DNA of 64,000 nt from VAXT01 sp963794605 (GCA_963794605.1 CAWCEN010000006.1:1-64000); one strand, 5' to 3'; counted from the first letter of the stretch, positions 8,644 through 16,386 are shown. Notes: a model not told the origin generated them from the letters alone. Numbers and translations: made by a program.

Positions 8644-9627
8644 GTGAAGCGAGTCGCTTCGTCCTTCGTGCGCATGTCGCTCTGGAAGCGTGTGGCGCTG
8701 GCGACGCTGCTCGTGCTCTGCGCGGCGATCGCGCTCGCGCCGTCGGCCGGGCCGTCGAAGCGGATCCCAAACGGGGTCCGGATCGCCGGCGTCAACGTCT
8801 CCGGGCTCGACGCGGGACAGGCAAAACAGCAGATCGGAGCGCGCTTCGCGACGCCGCTTCGCTTCACCTTCGCGCGCCAGCACTGGGCGGTCTCTCCGGC
8901 GATGCTCGGAATGAACGCCGAGGTCGGCGACGCGGTATCGCGGGCTCGGGAGGCCGGTGGCGGCGACGACATCGGGGTCAGCGTCGACGTCGACCGCGAC
9001 AAGGTGAAGGAGTACGTCTCCTCGCTCGACCAGCGCTTCGGGATCCCTGCGGAGAACGCCGTCGTGGTCGGCCTCGTGGACGGCCATCCGCAGATCGCCG
9101 ACTCGCAGTGGGGTCGTACTGTCCGCCGCCAGACGATGGTGCGGGCGATCGTGCGGACGCTGCGGACGCGCATCAGGACGGAGCTGCCAGTCGTGATGAA
9201 GACGCTGAAGCCGTCGGTGTCGAAAACCGGCTTCGGGCCGATCGTCGTCATTCACCGCGGCGCCAACAGCCTCCAGCTGTTCAGCGGCGAGCAGCTCGTG
9301 CGGAGCTTCGGCGTCGCGACCGGCCAGGCGCAGTACCCGACTCCGACCGGGTCGTTCAGGATCGTCGACATGCAGACGAATCCCTGGTGGCGCCCGCCGG
9401 ACTCGGACTGGGCGAAAGGGCTCAAGCCGATCCCGCCGGGCCCTGGAAACCCACTCGGCACGCGCTGGATGGGGCTCTCGTCGCCGGGTGTCGGCATCCA
9501 CGGAACGCCTGACGCTGCGTCGATCGGCTACTCCGCATCGCACGGCTGCATCCGCATGTACATCCCCGACGCGACCTGGCTCTTCGACCACGTCCAACTC
9601 GGGACGCCGGTCCTGATCGTCGACTAG
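8644..9627 (+). CDS. L,D-transpeptidase (YkuD) with N-terminal anchor
   Basis: 327 aa from GTG 8644 (ATG 8674 is an alternative). One hydrophobic segment near residues 18-33 acts as signal or anchor. A peptidoglycan-binding-like region (residues about 40-190) precedes a C-terminal YkuD domain with IHGTPDAASIGYSASHGCIRM, containing the catalytic Cys in SHGCIRM. It should form 3-3 cross-links or attach proteins to peptidoglycan outside the membrane. LQLFSGEQLVRSFGVATG and YPTPTGSFRI are typical first strands of the domain. Confidence 0.92.
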   Translation: MKRVASSFVRMSLWKRVALATLLVLCAAIALAPSAGPSKRIPNGVRIAGVNVSGLDAGQAKQQIGARFATPLRFTFARQHWAVSPAMLGMNAEVGDAVSRAREAGGGDDIGVSVDVDRDKVKEYVSSLDQRFGIPAENAVVVGLVDGHPQIADSQWGRTVRRQTMVRAIVRTLRTRIRTELPVVMKTLKPSVSKTGFGPIVVIHRGANSLQLFSGEQLVRSFGVATGQAQYPTPTGSFRIVDMQTNPWWRPPDSDWAKGLKPIPPGPGNPLGTRWMGLSSPGVGIHGTPDAASIGYSASHGCIRMYIPDATWLFDHVQLGTPVLIVD

Positions 9628-9629
9628 CG

Positions 9630-9950
9630 ATCGCACTCGTAGTCGCCCTCTTCCTGGCGATCTTCGTCCTGCCGCGGAACCTCGGGATCGTCGCGATCCT
9701 CGTCGGGATCTCGATCGAGCTGGGCGAGGCGGCGTTTTGGATCCGGATCTCGCGCCGCCTGCGTCCGCGGGTCGGGGCCGAAGCGCTGGTCGACGCGGAA
9801 GGCGTCGCGCTGAGCGACTGCCGGCCTTCGGGGCGCGTTCGCGTGCGCGGCGAGTCGTGGCGCGCGCATTGCGACGAAGGCGTCGACCAGGGCGAGTCGG
9901 TCGTCGTGCTCGGAGTTTCGGGGCTAACGCTCGAAGTGCGCCCTAAATAG
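9630..9950 (+). CDS. NfeD-like membrane protein (start unresolved)
   Basis: The frame ending at the TAG 9948-9950 reads as a short NfeD protein: a hydrophobic hairpin (IALVVALFLAIFVLP and LGIVAILVGISIELGEAAFW) followed by an OB-fold end with GRVRVRGESWRAHCDEGVDQGESVVV. No ATG, GTG or TTG exists in this frame between the preceding gene's stop region and the conserved sequence, so the start is either a rare codon near 9630 or hidden by an indel. It follows the transpeptidase directly. NfeD proteins usually partner with SPFH-domain proteins; none is seen here. Confidence 0.65.
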   Translation: MALVVALFLAIFVLPRNLGIVAILVGISIELGEAAFWIRISRRLRPRVGAEALVDAEGVALSDCRPSGRVRVRGESWRAHCDEGVDQGESVVVLGVSGLTLEVRPK

Positions 9951-9960
9951 ACTCACTTCC

Positions 9961-11250
9961 GTGGCCCGGATCGACGAGATTTCGCTCGAGGAGCAGCCCC
10001 TCGAATGGGATACGCACCTCTTTCGGACCGCCGTTGCGCAGTACGAGGAGGCGCTCACGCACGCGGACGTCCACGCCGGTGCGGCGGAGCGGATGCGGTA
10101 CCCGGAGACCGCGGTCATGGTCAGCGTGCCGGTGCGGATGGACGATGGCAGCTGGTCCGTCTTTCCCGGCTACCGCGTCCTGCACTCGAGCGTGCTCGGG
10201 CCGACGAAGGGCGGGATCCGGTACGACCCCCACGTGTCGCTCGGCGAATGCGCCGCGCTGGCGATGTGGATGACCTGGAAGTGCGCGTTGCTGCGCCTGC
10301 CGTACGGCGGCGCCAAGGGTGGCGTGCGCTGCAACCCGCGTGAGATGTCAGCGGACGAGCTCCAGCGGCTGACGCGGCGCTTCACGATCGAGCTCCTCCC
10401 GGTGATCGGGCCGGAAAAGGACATCCCCGCTCCGGACATGGCGACGAACGAGCAGACGATGGCGTGGATGATGGACACGTACTCGATGCAGATCGGGCAT
10501 GCGGTCCCGGAGATCGTCACCGGCAAGCCGATTTCGATCGGTGGCTCCGTCTTTCGGAGCGAGGCGACCGGCGCGGGCGTGGTCATGGTCATCGACCGGG
10601 CATGCCACCGGCTGAGGTGGAACCTGGGCGAGCAGGGCGTCGTCGTCCAGGGGTTCGGGAACGTCGGCGGCGTCGCCGCGCGTGAGCTGGCCGGGCGTGG
10701 GGCGAAGCTGCTCGCGGTCTCGGACATCTCGGGCGGCGTCTACTCACCCGATGGGCTCGACTACTACGATCTGCGGACGTGGGTCGACGCACACGGGTCG
10801 CTGGCCGAGTACCCCGACGTCGACCACGTGTCGAACTCCGAGCTGCTCGAGCTGCCGTGCGACATCCTCGTGCTGGCGGCGCTCGAAGAGCAGCTGACGG
10901 CCGAGAACGCGCCGCGGGTGCAGTGCCGGCTCGTGGCCGAGGGCGCCAACGGGCCGACGACGATCGAGGCCGACGAGATCCTCGCCGAGCGCGGGATTCT
11001 GGTGCTCCCAGACGTGCTGACGAATGCGGGCGGGGTCACGGTCTCGTACTTCGAGTGGGTGCAGGACCTCGGGCGGTTGTTCTGGGATCGCGAGGAGATC
11101 CGTGCCAAGCTCGCGGACAAGCTCGGCGACGCATTCGACCGCGTCTGGAACCTGGCCGAGCAGCAGCAGCAGTCGATGCGGAGCGCGGCGCTGGTCGGTG
11201 CGATTCGCGAGGTCGCCTCGGCTCTCGAAACTCGGGGGATCTACCCGTGA
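9961..11250 (+). CDS. gdhA: Glutamate dehydrogenase (Glu/Leu/Phe/Val family)
   Basis: 429 aa from a GTG. Family hallmarks: GPTKGGIRYDPHVS, the catalytic-Lys segment LPYGGAKGGVRCNP, IPAPDMATNE and the Rossmann motif VVQGFGNVGG, then AEGANGPTT and LPDVLTNAGGVTVSYFEWVQ. It interconverts glutamate and 2-oxoglutarate, and the length fits the hexameric small class. The phylogenetically typical fusion partner is absent; instead a CBS-domain protein is coupled by a four-base overlap, hinting at nucleotide-responsive control of this step (inference). The symbol is by family and cofactor preference is not determinable. Confidence 0.9.
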   Translation: MARIDEISLEEQPLEWDTHLFRTAVAQYEEALTHADVHAGAAERMRYPETAVMVSVPVRMDDGSWSVFPGYRVLHSSVLGPTKGGIRYDPHVSLGECAALAMWMTWKCALLRLPYGGAKGGVRCNPREMSADELQRLTRRFTIELLPVIGPEKDIPAPDMATNEQTMAWMMDTYSMQIGHAVPEIVTGKPISIGGSVFRSEATGAGVVMVIDRACHRLRWNLGEQGVVVQGFGNVGGVAARELAGRGAKLLAVSDISGGVYSPDGLDYYDLRTWVDAHGSLAEYPDVDHVSNSELLELPCDILVLAALEEQLTAENAPRVQCRLVAEGANGPTTIEADEILAERGILVLPDVLTNAGGVTVSYFEWVQDLGRLFWDREEIRAKLADKLGDAFDRVWNLAEQQQQSMRSAALVGAIREVASALETRGIYP

Positions 11251-11657
11251 GCAAGGTGCGGGAGGCGATGGTCCCTGAGCCGCGGACGCTCGATGCTGCG
11301 ACGCCGGTGACCGAAGCGGGGGAGCTGCTCGCGCGCGAGGAAGTGCGCGCGGTCTTCGTCTCGCGGGACGGCCAATTTCTTGGTGTCCTGACGCGAAAGA
11401 CGCTCGTGCGCGAGGTCGTGGCGCCGGGCCTCGATCCGAAGACGACGACGGTCGGCCAGATCGCCGAGGCGCCGCACTACACGATCGACTCGGAGATGGA
11501 TCTCGAGGAGGCGTTCCACTTCCTCGAGGAGCGCGACGCGGAGCGTGTGCCGGTGGTCGAGGACGGCCGCCTGGTTGGTGTGCTCGCGCGCGAGCTCGTG
11601 CAGCGGCGCCTGGCCGAGGACGAGCTGCCCGAGCCACACGAGGAGGCGCCTGCCTAG
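11247..11657 (+). CDS. CBS-domain pair protein
   Basis: 136 aa. GTG start overlaps the glutamate dehydrogenase stop (GTGA). Two CBS repeats are visible: VREAMVPEPRTLDAATPVTEAGELL with AVFVSRDGQFLGVLTRK, then TIDSEMDLEEAFHFLEE with RVPVVEDGRLVGVLAR. Such stand-alone pairs bind adenine nucleotides and regulate partners. Translational coupling suggests it acts on the dehydrogenase or in the same pathway (inference). Confidence 0.85.
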   Translation: MSKVREAMVPEPRTLDAATPVTEAGELLAREEVRAVFVSRDGQFLGVLTRKTLVREVVAPGLDPKTTTVGQIAEAPHYTIDSEMDLEEAFHFLEERDAERVPVVEDGRLVGVLARELVQRRLAEDELPEPHEEAPA

Positions 11658-11765
11658 CTTCCGGCCGCTCGGCTGGTCCGGTACCCCCAACCTCCTCCCC
11701 GATGCGATCGTATCGGCGAAAACGCACGTGTCTGTGCCAGCTCAGTGCCGAGTCTGGTCTGCGTT

Positions 11766-11845
11766 CTAGCAGCATGTGTAGGCGCCAAGCGGCTCGAGTC
11801 TCGCCATACGCGGAGCGGCTCTTGCTAGCAGCAGGTGTAGGCGCC
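11766..11845. repeat. 21-bp direct repeat at the 3' end of the Ppx gene
   Basis: CTAGCAGCA(T/G)GTGTAGGCGCC occurs at 11766-11786 and 11825-11845, 59 bases apart with one mismatch. Read on the minus strand, each copy encodes GAYTCC followed by a stop; the second is the actual C-terminus of the Ppx/GppA protein. The rest of the 11658-11824 gap shows no gene. Confidence 0.7.
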
Positions 11846-12748
11846 CGGAGGGGCGTCGCCTTCGACCGGCTCGGGCAGCTTCGCCGCTTCGAGCGCCGCG
11901 CCGTCGAGGAGGTCGCGCTCGCTGACTGCGATCTCGCTCAGCCCGAGGTAGCGCATGACCTCGAGCACGATCGCGGCACCCGCGACGATCACAGGCGCGC
12001 GTTCCGGCTCGAGGCCGGGCACCTCGCGGCGCGCGGCCAGTGGAAGGGCGGCCAGTCGATCGAGCTGCGCACGGACCGCCTCCTTGCTCAGCAGGTGCCC
12101 GTGCACCCGCTTCGAGTCGTACTCGATGAGGCCGAGGTCGAGCGCAGCGAGCGACGTCACGGTGCCGGCCACGCCGACGCCATAGGTCGCCGAGACCGCG
12201 TGCTCGGCGAGCACCGCGCGAATCGCGTCGGCCACCTCAACGAGCTCCTCAGCGGTCGGCGGGTCGGAGCCGAGGAAGCGCTCGGTCAGGCGAACCGAGC
12301 CGAGGTTGGTGCTGATGCGATTCGCGGACGAGACGAGCTCCGTCGACCCGCCGCCGACGTCCACGATGACGGTCCCAGCACCCAGCGCTCCGACGCCCTG
12401 CCGCGTCAGATCGGCCTCGTCCTCACCCGTCAGGAGCCGCGTCGCGAACCCGTAGCTCCACTCGATCTCGCCCAGAAACGCCTCACCGTTCTCGGCGTCA
12501 CGAACCGCGCTCGTCGCCACGAGCAGCGCTCGCTCCGCACCGAGCGATTCGAGCTCGCGCCGGTAGTCGACGAGGCAGTTTCGGACACGTGCGATCGGGA
12601 ACGGCAGGAGCCGACGGCGCGCGTCGACGCCCTCCCCGAGGCGCGTGATCGTGCTGCGCCGCACGAGGGGATCGACGTGTCCGTCGGCAACGTCCCCGAC
12701 CAGGAGCCGGGTCGTGTTCGTACCGAGATCGATTGCCGCTACAAGCAT
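11825..12748 (-). CDS. Ppx/GppA exopolyphosphatase family protein
   Basis: 307 aa from ATG 12748 (a TTG at 12760 is possible). ASKHA-fold motifs: AAIDLGTNTTRLLVGD at the N-terminus, LVATSAVRDAENG, VIVDVGGGSTEL and VAGTVTSLAALDL. It hydrolyses polyphosphate or pppGpp. The length matches the short actinobacterial Ppx1 type without the C-terminal HD domain. An unusual C-terminus ends in Cys-Cys and is part of a short direct repeat. It sits between the CBS gene (convergent) and the initiator tRNA. Confidence 0.88.
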   Translation of the reverse strand: MLVAAIDLGTNTTRLLVGDVADGHVDPLVRRSTITRLGEGVDARRRLLPFPIARVRNCLVDYRRELESLGAERALLVATSAVRDAENGEAFLGEIEWSYGFATRLLTGEDEADLTRQGVGALGAGTVIVDVGGGSTELVSSANRISTNLGSVRLTERFLGSDPPTAEELVEVADAIRAVLAEHAVSATYGVGVAGTVTSLAALDLGLIEYDSKRVHGHLLSKEAVRAQLDRLAALPLAARREVPGLEPERAPVIVAGAAIVLEVMRYLGLSEIAVSERDLLDGAALEAAKLPEPVEGDAPPGAYTCC

Positions 12749-12902
12749 CGCCAGACGCAAGGACGGTAGCGGTTCATGGAATCCTCACCATGCGTCCGGC
12801 GTGGGACGCAGTCAAGCGTCGGGACGACGTCGTCAGATCCTTGTCCTGACGACCGTCTTCACTTCATCTTCGACGCGTCTGCGGGCCCGGCGAGCGCCGA
12901 GC

Positions 12903-12908
12903 TATAAT
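12903..12908 (+). promoter_or_regulatory. -10 element of the initiator tRNA
   Basis: A perfect TATAAT stands 11 bases upstream of the tRNA 5' end. No convincing -35 is found 16-18 bases further upstream. Confidence 0.6.
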
Positions 12909-12919
12909 CGACGTCACGC

Positions 12920-12993
12920 CGCGGGGTGGAGCAGTCAGGTAGCTCGCCGGGCTCATAACCCGGAGGTCGCAGGTTCAAATCCTGCCCCCGCTA
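12920..12993 (+). tRNA. tRNA-fMet (CAU), initiator
   Basis: Complete cloverleaf: acceptor CGCGGGG, D-stem GAGC/GCTC, anticodon loop CTCATAA with anticodon CAT at 12954-12956 between CCGGG and CCCGG, T-stem GCAGG/CCTGC around TTCAAAT, and 3' strand CCCCGCT plus A. The unpaired 1-72 position (C opposite T) and the three GC pairs of the anticodon stem mark an initiator. CCA is not encoded. This is the only intact copy; its 3' 46 bases (12950-12995) recur at least four more times to the right. Confidence 0.97.
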
Positions 12994-12998
12994 CTGAG

Positions 12999-13024
12999 AA
13001 AAGGCCCCGGAAACGGGGCCTTTT
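12999..13024 (+). terminator. Rho-independent terminator of tRNA-fMet
   Basis: AAAAGGCCCCG and CGGGGCCTTTT form an 11-bp stem around a GAAA loop, directly after the tRNA. Similar hairpins follow several of the 3'-half copies. Confidence 0.9.
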
Positions 13025-13048
13025 CGTATCGGCGCACGGCTTCGCGGA

Positions 13049-13918
13049 TTAGACGAGCGCCTGGCGGGCCGCTTCCTCAAACGAAGTGAGCGTGCGAGGG
13101 AGCAAACGCCGGATCCGGTCGTCTCGCGCCAGGGTCGGATTGCGAAGGCCCTCGACGAGCGGCCGCGCGACGCTCGCGCGCACGGGCGTGACGAGATGGA
13201 GCCAGTAGGACGACAGTCGAGGACTGAGCACCGGAACCTCGATGATTCGAGGCTCGTGTCCGCGGAGGCGTCCAATGAGCTCAATCATCTCGCGGTACGT
13301 GAGCGCCTCCGGACCGCCGAGGTCGAACGTCTCGCCGATCGTCTCGCGGTGGCCGGCGACGCCCGCGAGGTAACCGACGACGTCGGCGAGGGCGATCGGC
13401 TGAGTGGGCATCGAGACCCATCTCGGCGCAATCATCAGCGGCAGCCGATCGACCAGCGCGACAATGGTCTCGAAACCGGCGCTGCCGCGGCCGACGACGA
13501 TGGCCGCCCGGAGCGTCGTCACGGGCACATCGCCGGCGGACAGCGTCGTCGCCGTTTCAGCCCTGCTGCGGAGGTGCGGCGAGAGATCGGACGCGTCGTC
13601 GCCGAGCCCGCCGAGGTAGACGATTTGGGAGACCTCAGCGCGCGCTGCTTCTCGGGCGACCGTTTGTGCCGCTCGCCTATCGACCTCCTCGAAGTTCGTC
13701 GAGCCGAGCGAGTGGATCAGGTAGTAGAGGACTGTCACGCCCTCGAGGGCTCGACGCACCGCTGTGGGGTTCGTTGCGTCGGCCGCGACCGCGCGCACGC
13801 GGCGTGTCTGGGGCGTGTTGCCCGATCGTGACACCGCGACCACCTCGTGGTGTTCAGCCAGCGCCGGGACGAGTGCGCGTCCTATGAATCCGGTCGCGCC
13901 GAGCACGGCCGTTCTCAC
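13049..13918 (-). CDS. NAD(P)-binding epimerase/NmrA-like protein
   Basis: 289 aa from a GTG that overlaps the upstream stop by four bases. The Rossmann motif AVLGATGFIGRALVPALAE is followed by VLYYLIHSLGSTNFEEVDRR, characteristic of atypical extended SDRs (often fused to DUF2867), and VYLGGLGDD. The usual Tyr-x-x-x-Lys catalytic pair is not evident, so a regulatory or quinone/NAD(P)-sensing role is as likely as catalysis. Last gene of the operon headed by the CarH-type regulator. Confidence 0.8.
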   Translation of the reverse strand: MRTAVLGATGFIGRALVPALAEHHEVVAVSRSGNTPQTRRVRAVAADATNPTAVRRALEGVTVLYYLIHSLGSTNFEEVDRRAAQTVAREAARAEVSQIVYLGGLGDDASDLSPHLRSRAETATTLSAGDVPVTTLRAAIVVGRGSAGFETIVALVDRLPLMIAPRWVSMPTQPIALADVVGYLAGVAGHRETIGETFDLGGPEALTYREMIELIGRLRGHEPRIIEVPVLSPRLSSYWLHLVTPVRASVARPLVEGLRNPTLARDDRIRRLLPRTLTSFEEAARQALV

Positions 13919-14415
13919 GGTCGCTCCTCATCGAGTACGCGTTCGAAGTAGCGACGGCTGATCGCAACGTGAAGCCGGCGCTGGATCTGCTCGTAGAGCG
14001 CACCGTGGAGCCTGGGGACGAAGCCGGTCACGGCTGCGCGCAGCTCCGGCTCGTCCCCGCCTGTCTGGGAGAGACGGATCGCACCGCCCGGATGTCTCGT
14101 CAGGATGCCGCCTCGGATTGCATAGCGGCAGGAAACACCCTCTGGACCATGAGCGGTCTCTGCGCGACCGAATCGCAAGAGGCAGGGGCCGCGGCCGAAA
14201 AGGCGCATCTCGACACCTTGCTCGGTCTCCCGTGTGTGCACGGTTCCGCGGCTGGCGCGGGTGATCTCGAGCCAGTAGCGCTCGCCCAGCCTCCGGGCGC
14301 CACGCTCCGATTGCTCGACTACCGGCCGGGTCGCCTTTACCCGCTCATCCGACCCGATCGCACCGTCAGGCCCTCGGTCCTGCACTGAGCGCCAGCCCTC
14401 AAGCTCGCGGGGCAT
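13915..14415 (-). CDS. Uncharacterised 166-aa protein in the CarH operon
   Basis: I do not recognise the family. The protein has a charged N-terminal third (residues 1-40, low complexity) and a beta-rich middle (RYWLEITRASRGTVHTRE, GVEMRLFGRGPCLLRFGR, GVSCRYAIRGGILTRHPGG) ending in a helix-rich tail. The GGILTRHPGGAIRLSQ strand pair recalls SRPBCC/DUF2867-like domains that are often fused to the type of epimerase encoded next, but that is only a resemblance. It starts 12 bases after the MerR stop and overlaps the epimerase by four, so the three are co-transcribed. Confidence 0.65.
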   Translation of the reverse strand: MPRELEGWRSVQDRGPDGAIGSDERVKATRPVVEQSERGARRLGERYWLEITRASRGTVHTRETEQGVEMRLFGRGPCLLRFGRAETAHGPEGVSCRYAIRGGILTRHPGGAIRLSQTGGDEPELRAAVTGFVPRLHGALYEQIQRRLHVAISRRYFERVLDEERP

Positions 14416-14427
14416 CGCAGTGAGCTC

Positions 14428-15312
14428 TCACTCGTCGTCGTTCTGGGCAAGCGCTGTCAGCCGCTCGGCCTCTTCGATTGGATCGCCGGCGAGTAGCAAT
14501 GCGTCGACTCCGGCTACGCCTTTGGTTGCGCCGGCGCCGCCCAGGCACAGCGACCGGCGCTGCGCCAATCCGCGCAGCTGATCTGCGCTCGTTTCGAAGC
14601 GGTCGCTGGTCACCGCGCTGACCACGACGAATCTCGGGTCCCACGAGCGGCTGGCATCCAAAATGCTTTCGAACGGTGTGTCCGCGCCGAGGTAGGCGAT
14701 CCGCCAGCCCCGCGACCGCAGCGAGAGCCCGAACGCGATCAGTCCAAGATCGTGCTGCTCGCCCGGTGCGCACGCCAGAACGATGCCGGCGCCGAGCCCG
14801 CGCCCCCAACCACGGGCCAGCCCCAGCAAGCGCCCCCGAAGAACGCTCGAAGCGAAGTGCTCCTCGGCGATCGACGCGTCCCCGCCCTCCCAGCGGTCGC
14901 CGAGCTCGTGCAGGTAGGGGAGGATGACGGCCGACAGCGTCGTGTCGAGCGTTGTTGCGGCGAGCAGGCCATCGACGATCTCGTGCGCCCGCTGCTCGTC
15001 GAAGGCGGACAACGCGGTCCCGAGTTCCTGCCGTGCCTCGCCCGGCGGACGCGCGACATCTTCAGCCGGGGCGTCTAGTCGCGCCGCGAGCGCGGCGGCC
15101 TCGGCGGCCTCGGCGGCCGCGAGGCCCTCGGCAAGGTGCCGCTGCATGGACTGCACCCGCTCGAGGTCGTCGTGCGAGTACAGGCGCAGCCCGCCCGCCG
15201 AACGCGTCGGCCGAAGCAGGGCGTAGCGGCGCTCCCACGCGCGCAGGAGCTCTGGACTGACCCCTGTACGCCGGCTCAGCTCCCCGATCCGCAACAGGCC
15301 GGTCTCGCTCAT
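14428..15312 (-). CDS. CarH/LitR-type B12-binding MerR photoreceptor repressor
   Basis: 294 aa. N-terminal MerR helix-turn-helix (RIGELSRRTGVSPELLRAWE, then GGLRLYSHDDLERV) followed by a helical bundle and a cobalamin-binding domain. The CarH signature W-x9-EH is W141, E151, H152, and the lower-ligand motif is GEQHDLG with H187; spacing equals that of Thermus CarH shifted by ten. Known members bind adenosylcobalamin in the dark, repress as tetramers and release DNA in light. The residue after W141 is Glu, where I recall Thermus CarH having the His that ligates cobalt after illumination. A matching operator lies in the divergent promoter region. Confidence 0.88.
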   Translation of the reverse strand: MSETGLLRIGELSRRTGVSPELLRAWERRYALLRPTRSAGGLRLYSHDDLERVQSMQRHLAEGLAAAEAAEAAALAARLDAPAEDVARPPGEARQELGTALSAFDEQRAHEIVDGLLAATTLDTTLSAVILPYLHELGDRWEGGDASIAEEHFASSVLRGRLLGLARGWGRGLGAGIVLACAPGEQHDLGLIAFGLSLRSRGWRIAYLGADTPFESILDASRSWDPRFVVVSAVTSDRFETSADQLRGLAQRRSLCLGGAGATKGVAGVDALLLAGDPIEEAERLTALAQNDDE

Positions 15313-15318
15313 GCAGCA

Positions 15319-15349
15319 ACTATACAGATAGTGGACAACATCTTGACAA
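15319..15349 (-). promoter_or_regulatory. Putative promoter of the CarH operon (divergent)
   Basis: On the minus strand TTGTCA (15344-15349) and TATAGT (15319-15324) are spaced 19 bases, ending just before the regulator's ATG at 15312. A TATACA half-site (15321-15326) overlaps the -10, which suggests autoregulation. The 19-base spacing is longer than ideal. Confidence 0.45.
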
Positions 15350-15371
15350 CGCTGCCACGTCCCGCTACTGT
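15343..15371 (+). promoter_or_regulatory. Promoter of the DUF378-fasciclin genes
   Basis: A perfect TTGACA (15343-15348), a 17-base spacer and TACTGT (15366-15371) form a strong sigma-70-type promoter upstream of the DUF378 start at 15408. It overlaps the divergent promoter of the regulator. Confidence 0.7.
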
Positions 15372-15377
15372 CCTGTG

Positions 15378-15394
15378 TGTACAGAATCTATACA
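15378..15394 (+). promoter_or_regulatory. Putative CarH operator
   Basis: TGTACA, five bases, TATACA: a direct repeat with an 11-bp period, as expected for successive MerR domains of a CarH tetramer on one DNA face. Published CarA/CarH/LitR sites contain TGTACA-type elements. It sits immediately after the -10 and before the GGAGG ribosome-binding site, where bound repressor would block transcription. A third TATACA is at 15321-15326. Confidence 0.6.
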
Positions 15395-15407
15395 GGAGGT
15401 GGACAAC

Positions 15408-15650
15408 ATGAAGAAGCTCGACCTGCTCGCCGCGACGCTACTGATCGTAGGCGGACTGAATTGGGGTCTCGTGGCGGTCGCGAAGTTCGATCTGGTCGCG
15501 TGGCTCTTCGGGCTGGAGTTCGGCGAGACGAACAGCGCGAGTCGTGTCGTCTACGGACTCGTCGGACTCGCAGCGGTTTACGGCATCGGCTCGTTGCTCA
15601 CAGCCGGCCGCCGGTCAAGCATCCGGCCGGCCGCGGAGGGCGCTCACTGA
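15408..15650 (+). CDS. DUF378 small membrane protein
   Basis: 80 aa. GGAGG lies 8 bases before the ATG. Two hydrophobic helices flank the DUF378 signature IVGGLNWGLVAVAKFDLV, then SRVVYGLVGLAAVYGI. Function is unknown in the family. Its promoter carries the presumed CarH operator, so light-dependent expression is predicted (inference). Confidence 0.88.
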   Translation: MKKLDLLAATLLIVGGLNWGLVAVAKFDLVAWLFGLEFGETNSASRVVYGLVGLAAVYGIGSLLTAGRRSSIRPAAEGAH

Positions 15651-15698
15651 CTCAACGACCGCGTGCCACCGCACGTGGCCTGACTGAAAGGAAGCACT

Positions 15699-16193
15699 TT
15701 GAAGAAGCTGATCACGATCCTCGCGCTCGCCGCCCTCGTCTTGCCGGCGACCGCCTCGACGACGACGGGACGGACGCACGAGAACAAGAACATCGTCCAG
15801 ACGGCGGTCGCAGCCGGACAGTTCAAGACGCTGACGAAGCTGCTCACGCGTGCGGGTCTCGTCAACACTCTCCAGCGGCCCGGGCCGTACACGGTGTTCG
15901 CACCCACGGACGCCGCCTTCAAGAAGGTGCCGAAGAAGACGCTGACGGCGCTGCTGCGCAACAAGGCCAAGCTGCGTGCCGTGCTCCTCTACCACGTGGT
16001 TCCCGGCAAGGTCACTGCCACTGACGTCGTCAAGCTCTCCTCTGCCAAGACGCTCAATGGCAAGAGCCTGCGGATCCGCGTCGTCGGCTCGAACGTCTTC
16101 GTGAACAACGCACGGGTAACGAAGCCCGACGTGATGGCGACGAACGGCGTAATCCACGTCGTCAACCGCGTCCTGATCCCGCCGGCGCGGTAG
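15699..16193 (+). CDS. Secreted fasciclin-domain protein
   Basis: 164 aa from a TTG preceded by GAAAGGAAG. Signal peptide at residues 1-20 (MKKLITILALAALVLPATAS). One FAS1 domain: LTRAGLVNTLQRPGPYTVFAPTDAAFKKVP (H1 box), LLYHVVPGKVTATDV and the H2-like GVIHVVNRVLIPP. FAS1 domains mediate extracellular adhesion. It lies 48 bases after the DUF378 gene and probably shares its light-controlled promoter. A hairpin at 16217-16248 ends the unit. Confidence 0.92.
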   Translation: MKKLITILALAALVLPATASTTTGRTHENKNIVQTAVAAGQFKTLTKLLTRAGLVNTLQRPGPYTVFAPTDAAFKKVPKKTLTALLRNKAKLRAVLLYHVVPGKVTATDVVKLSSAKTLNGKSLRIRVVGSNVFVNNARVTKPDVMATNGVIHVVNRVLIPPAR

Positions 16194-16216
16194 CACAAGA
16201 AAGCACCTCCACTCTC

Positions 16217-16248
16217 TCGAGGCTCCTGCCGCGGCGGGAGCCTCGAGG
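16217..16248 (+). terminator. Hairpin after the fasciclin gene
   Basis: CTCGAGGCTCC and GGAGCCTCGAG form an 11-bp stem with a GC-rich ten-base loop. There is no T-run, so it may be a GC-type terminator or mRNA stabiliser. The rest of the 16194-16386 gap shows nothing else. Confidence 0.6.
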
Positions 16249-16386
16249 CGTTGAAATGCGGAACGGTCGATCTCGCTCTTTTCGATCTGTATTCGGCGCC
16301 TCGATCAAGCACAGGGCCCGGCCAGGAACACGGGAAGGCTTGGTCCGGGGACAGGGAAACGTAGCGGCCTCTGGAAACAACGGGAG

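Noticed and set aside
12645..13052. Open frames through the tRNA that read NPEVAGSNPAPAT and similar at each fMet copy
   Set aside because: These are conceptual translations of the tRNA 3' half and recur at every copy. They reveal the repeats but are not genes.
15319..15349. Alternative -35 TTGTCC (15333-15338) for the CarH operon
   Set aside because: The spacing of 8 bases to TATAGT is far too short; TTGTCA at 19 bases is the better, though imperfect, choice.
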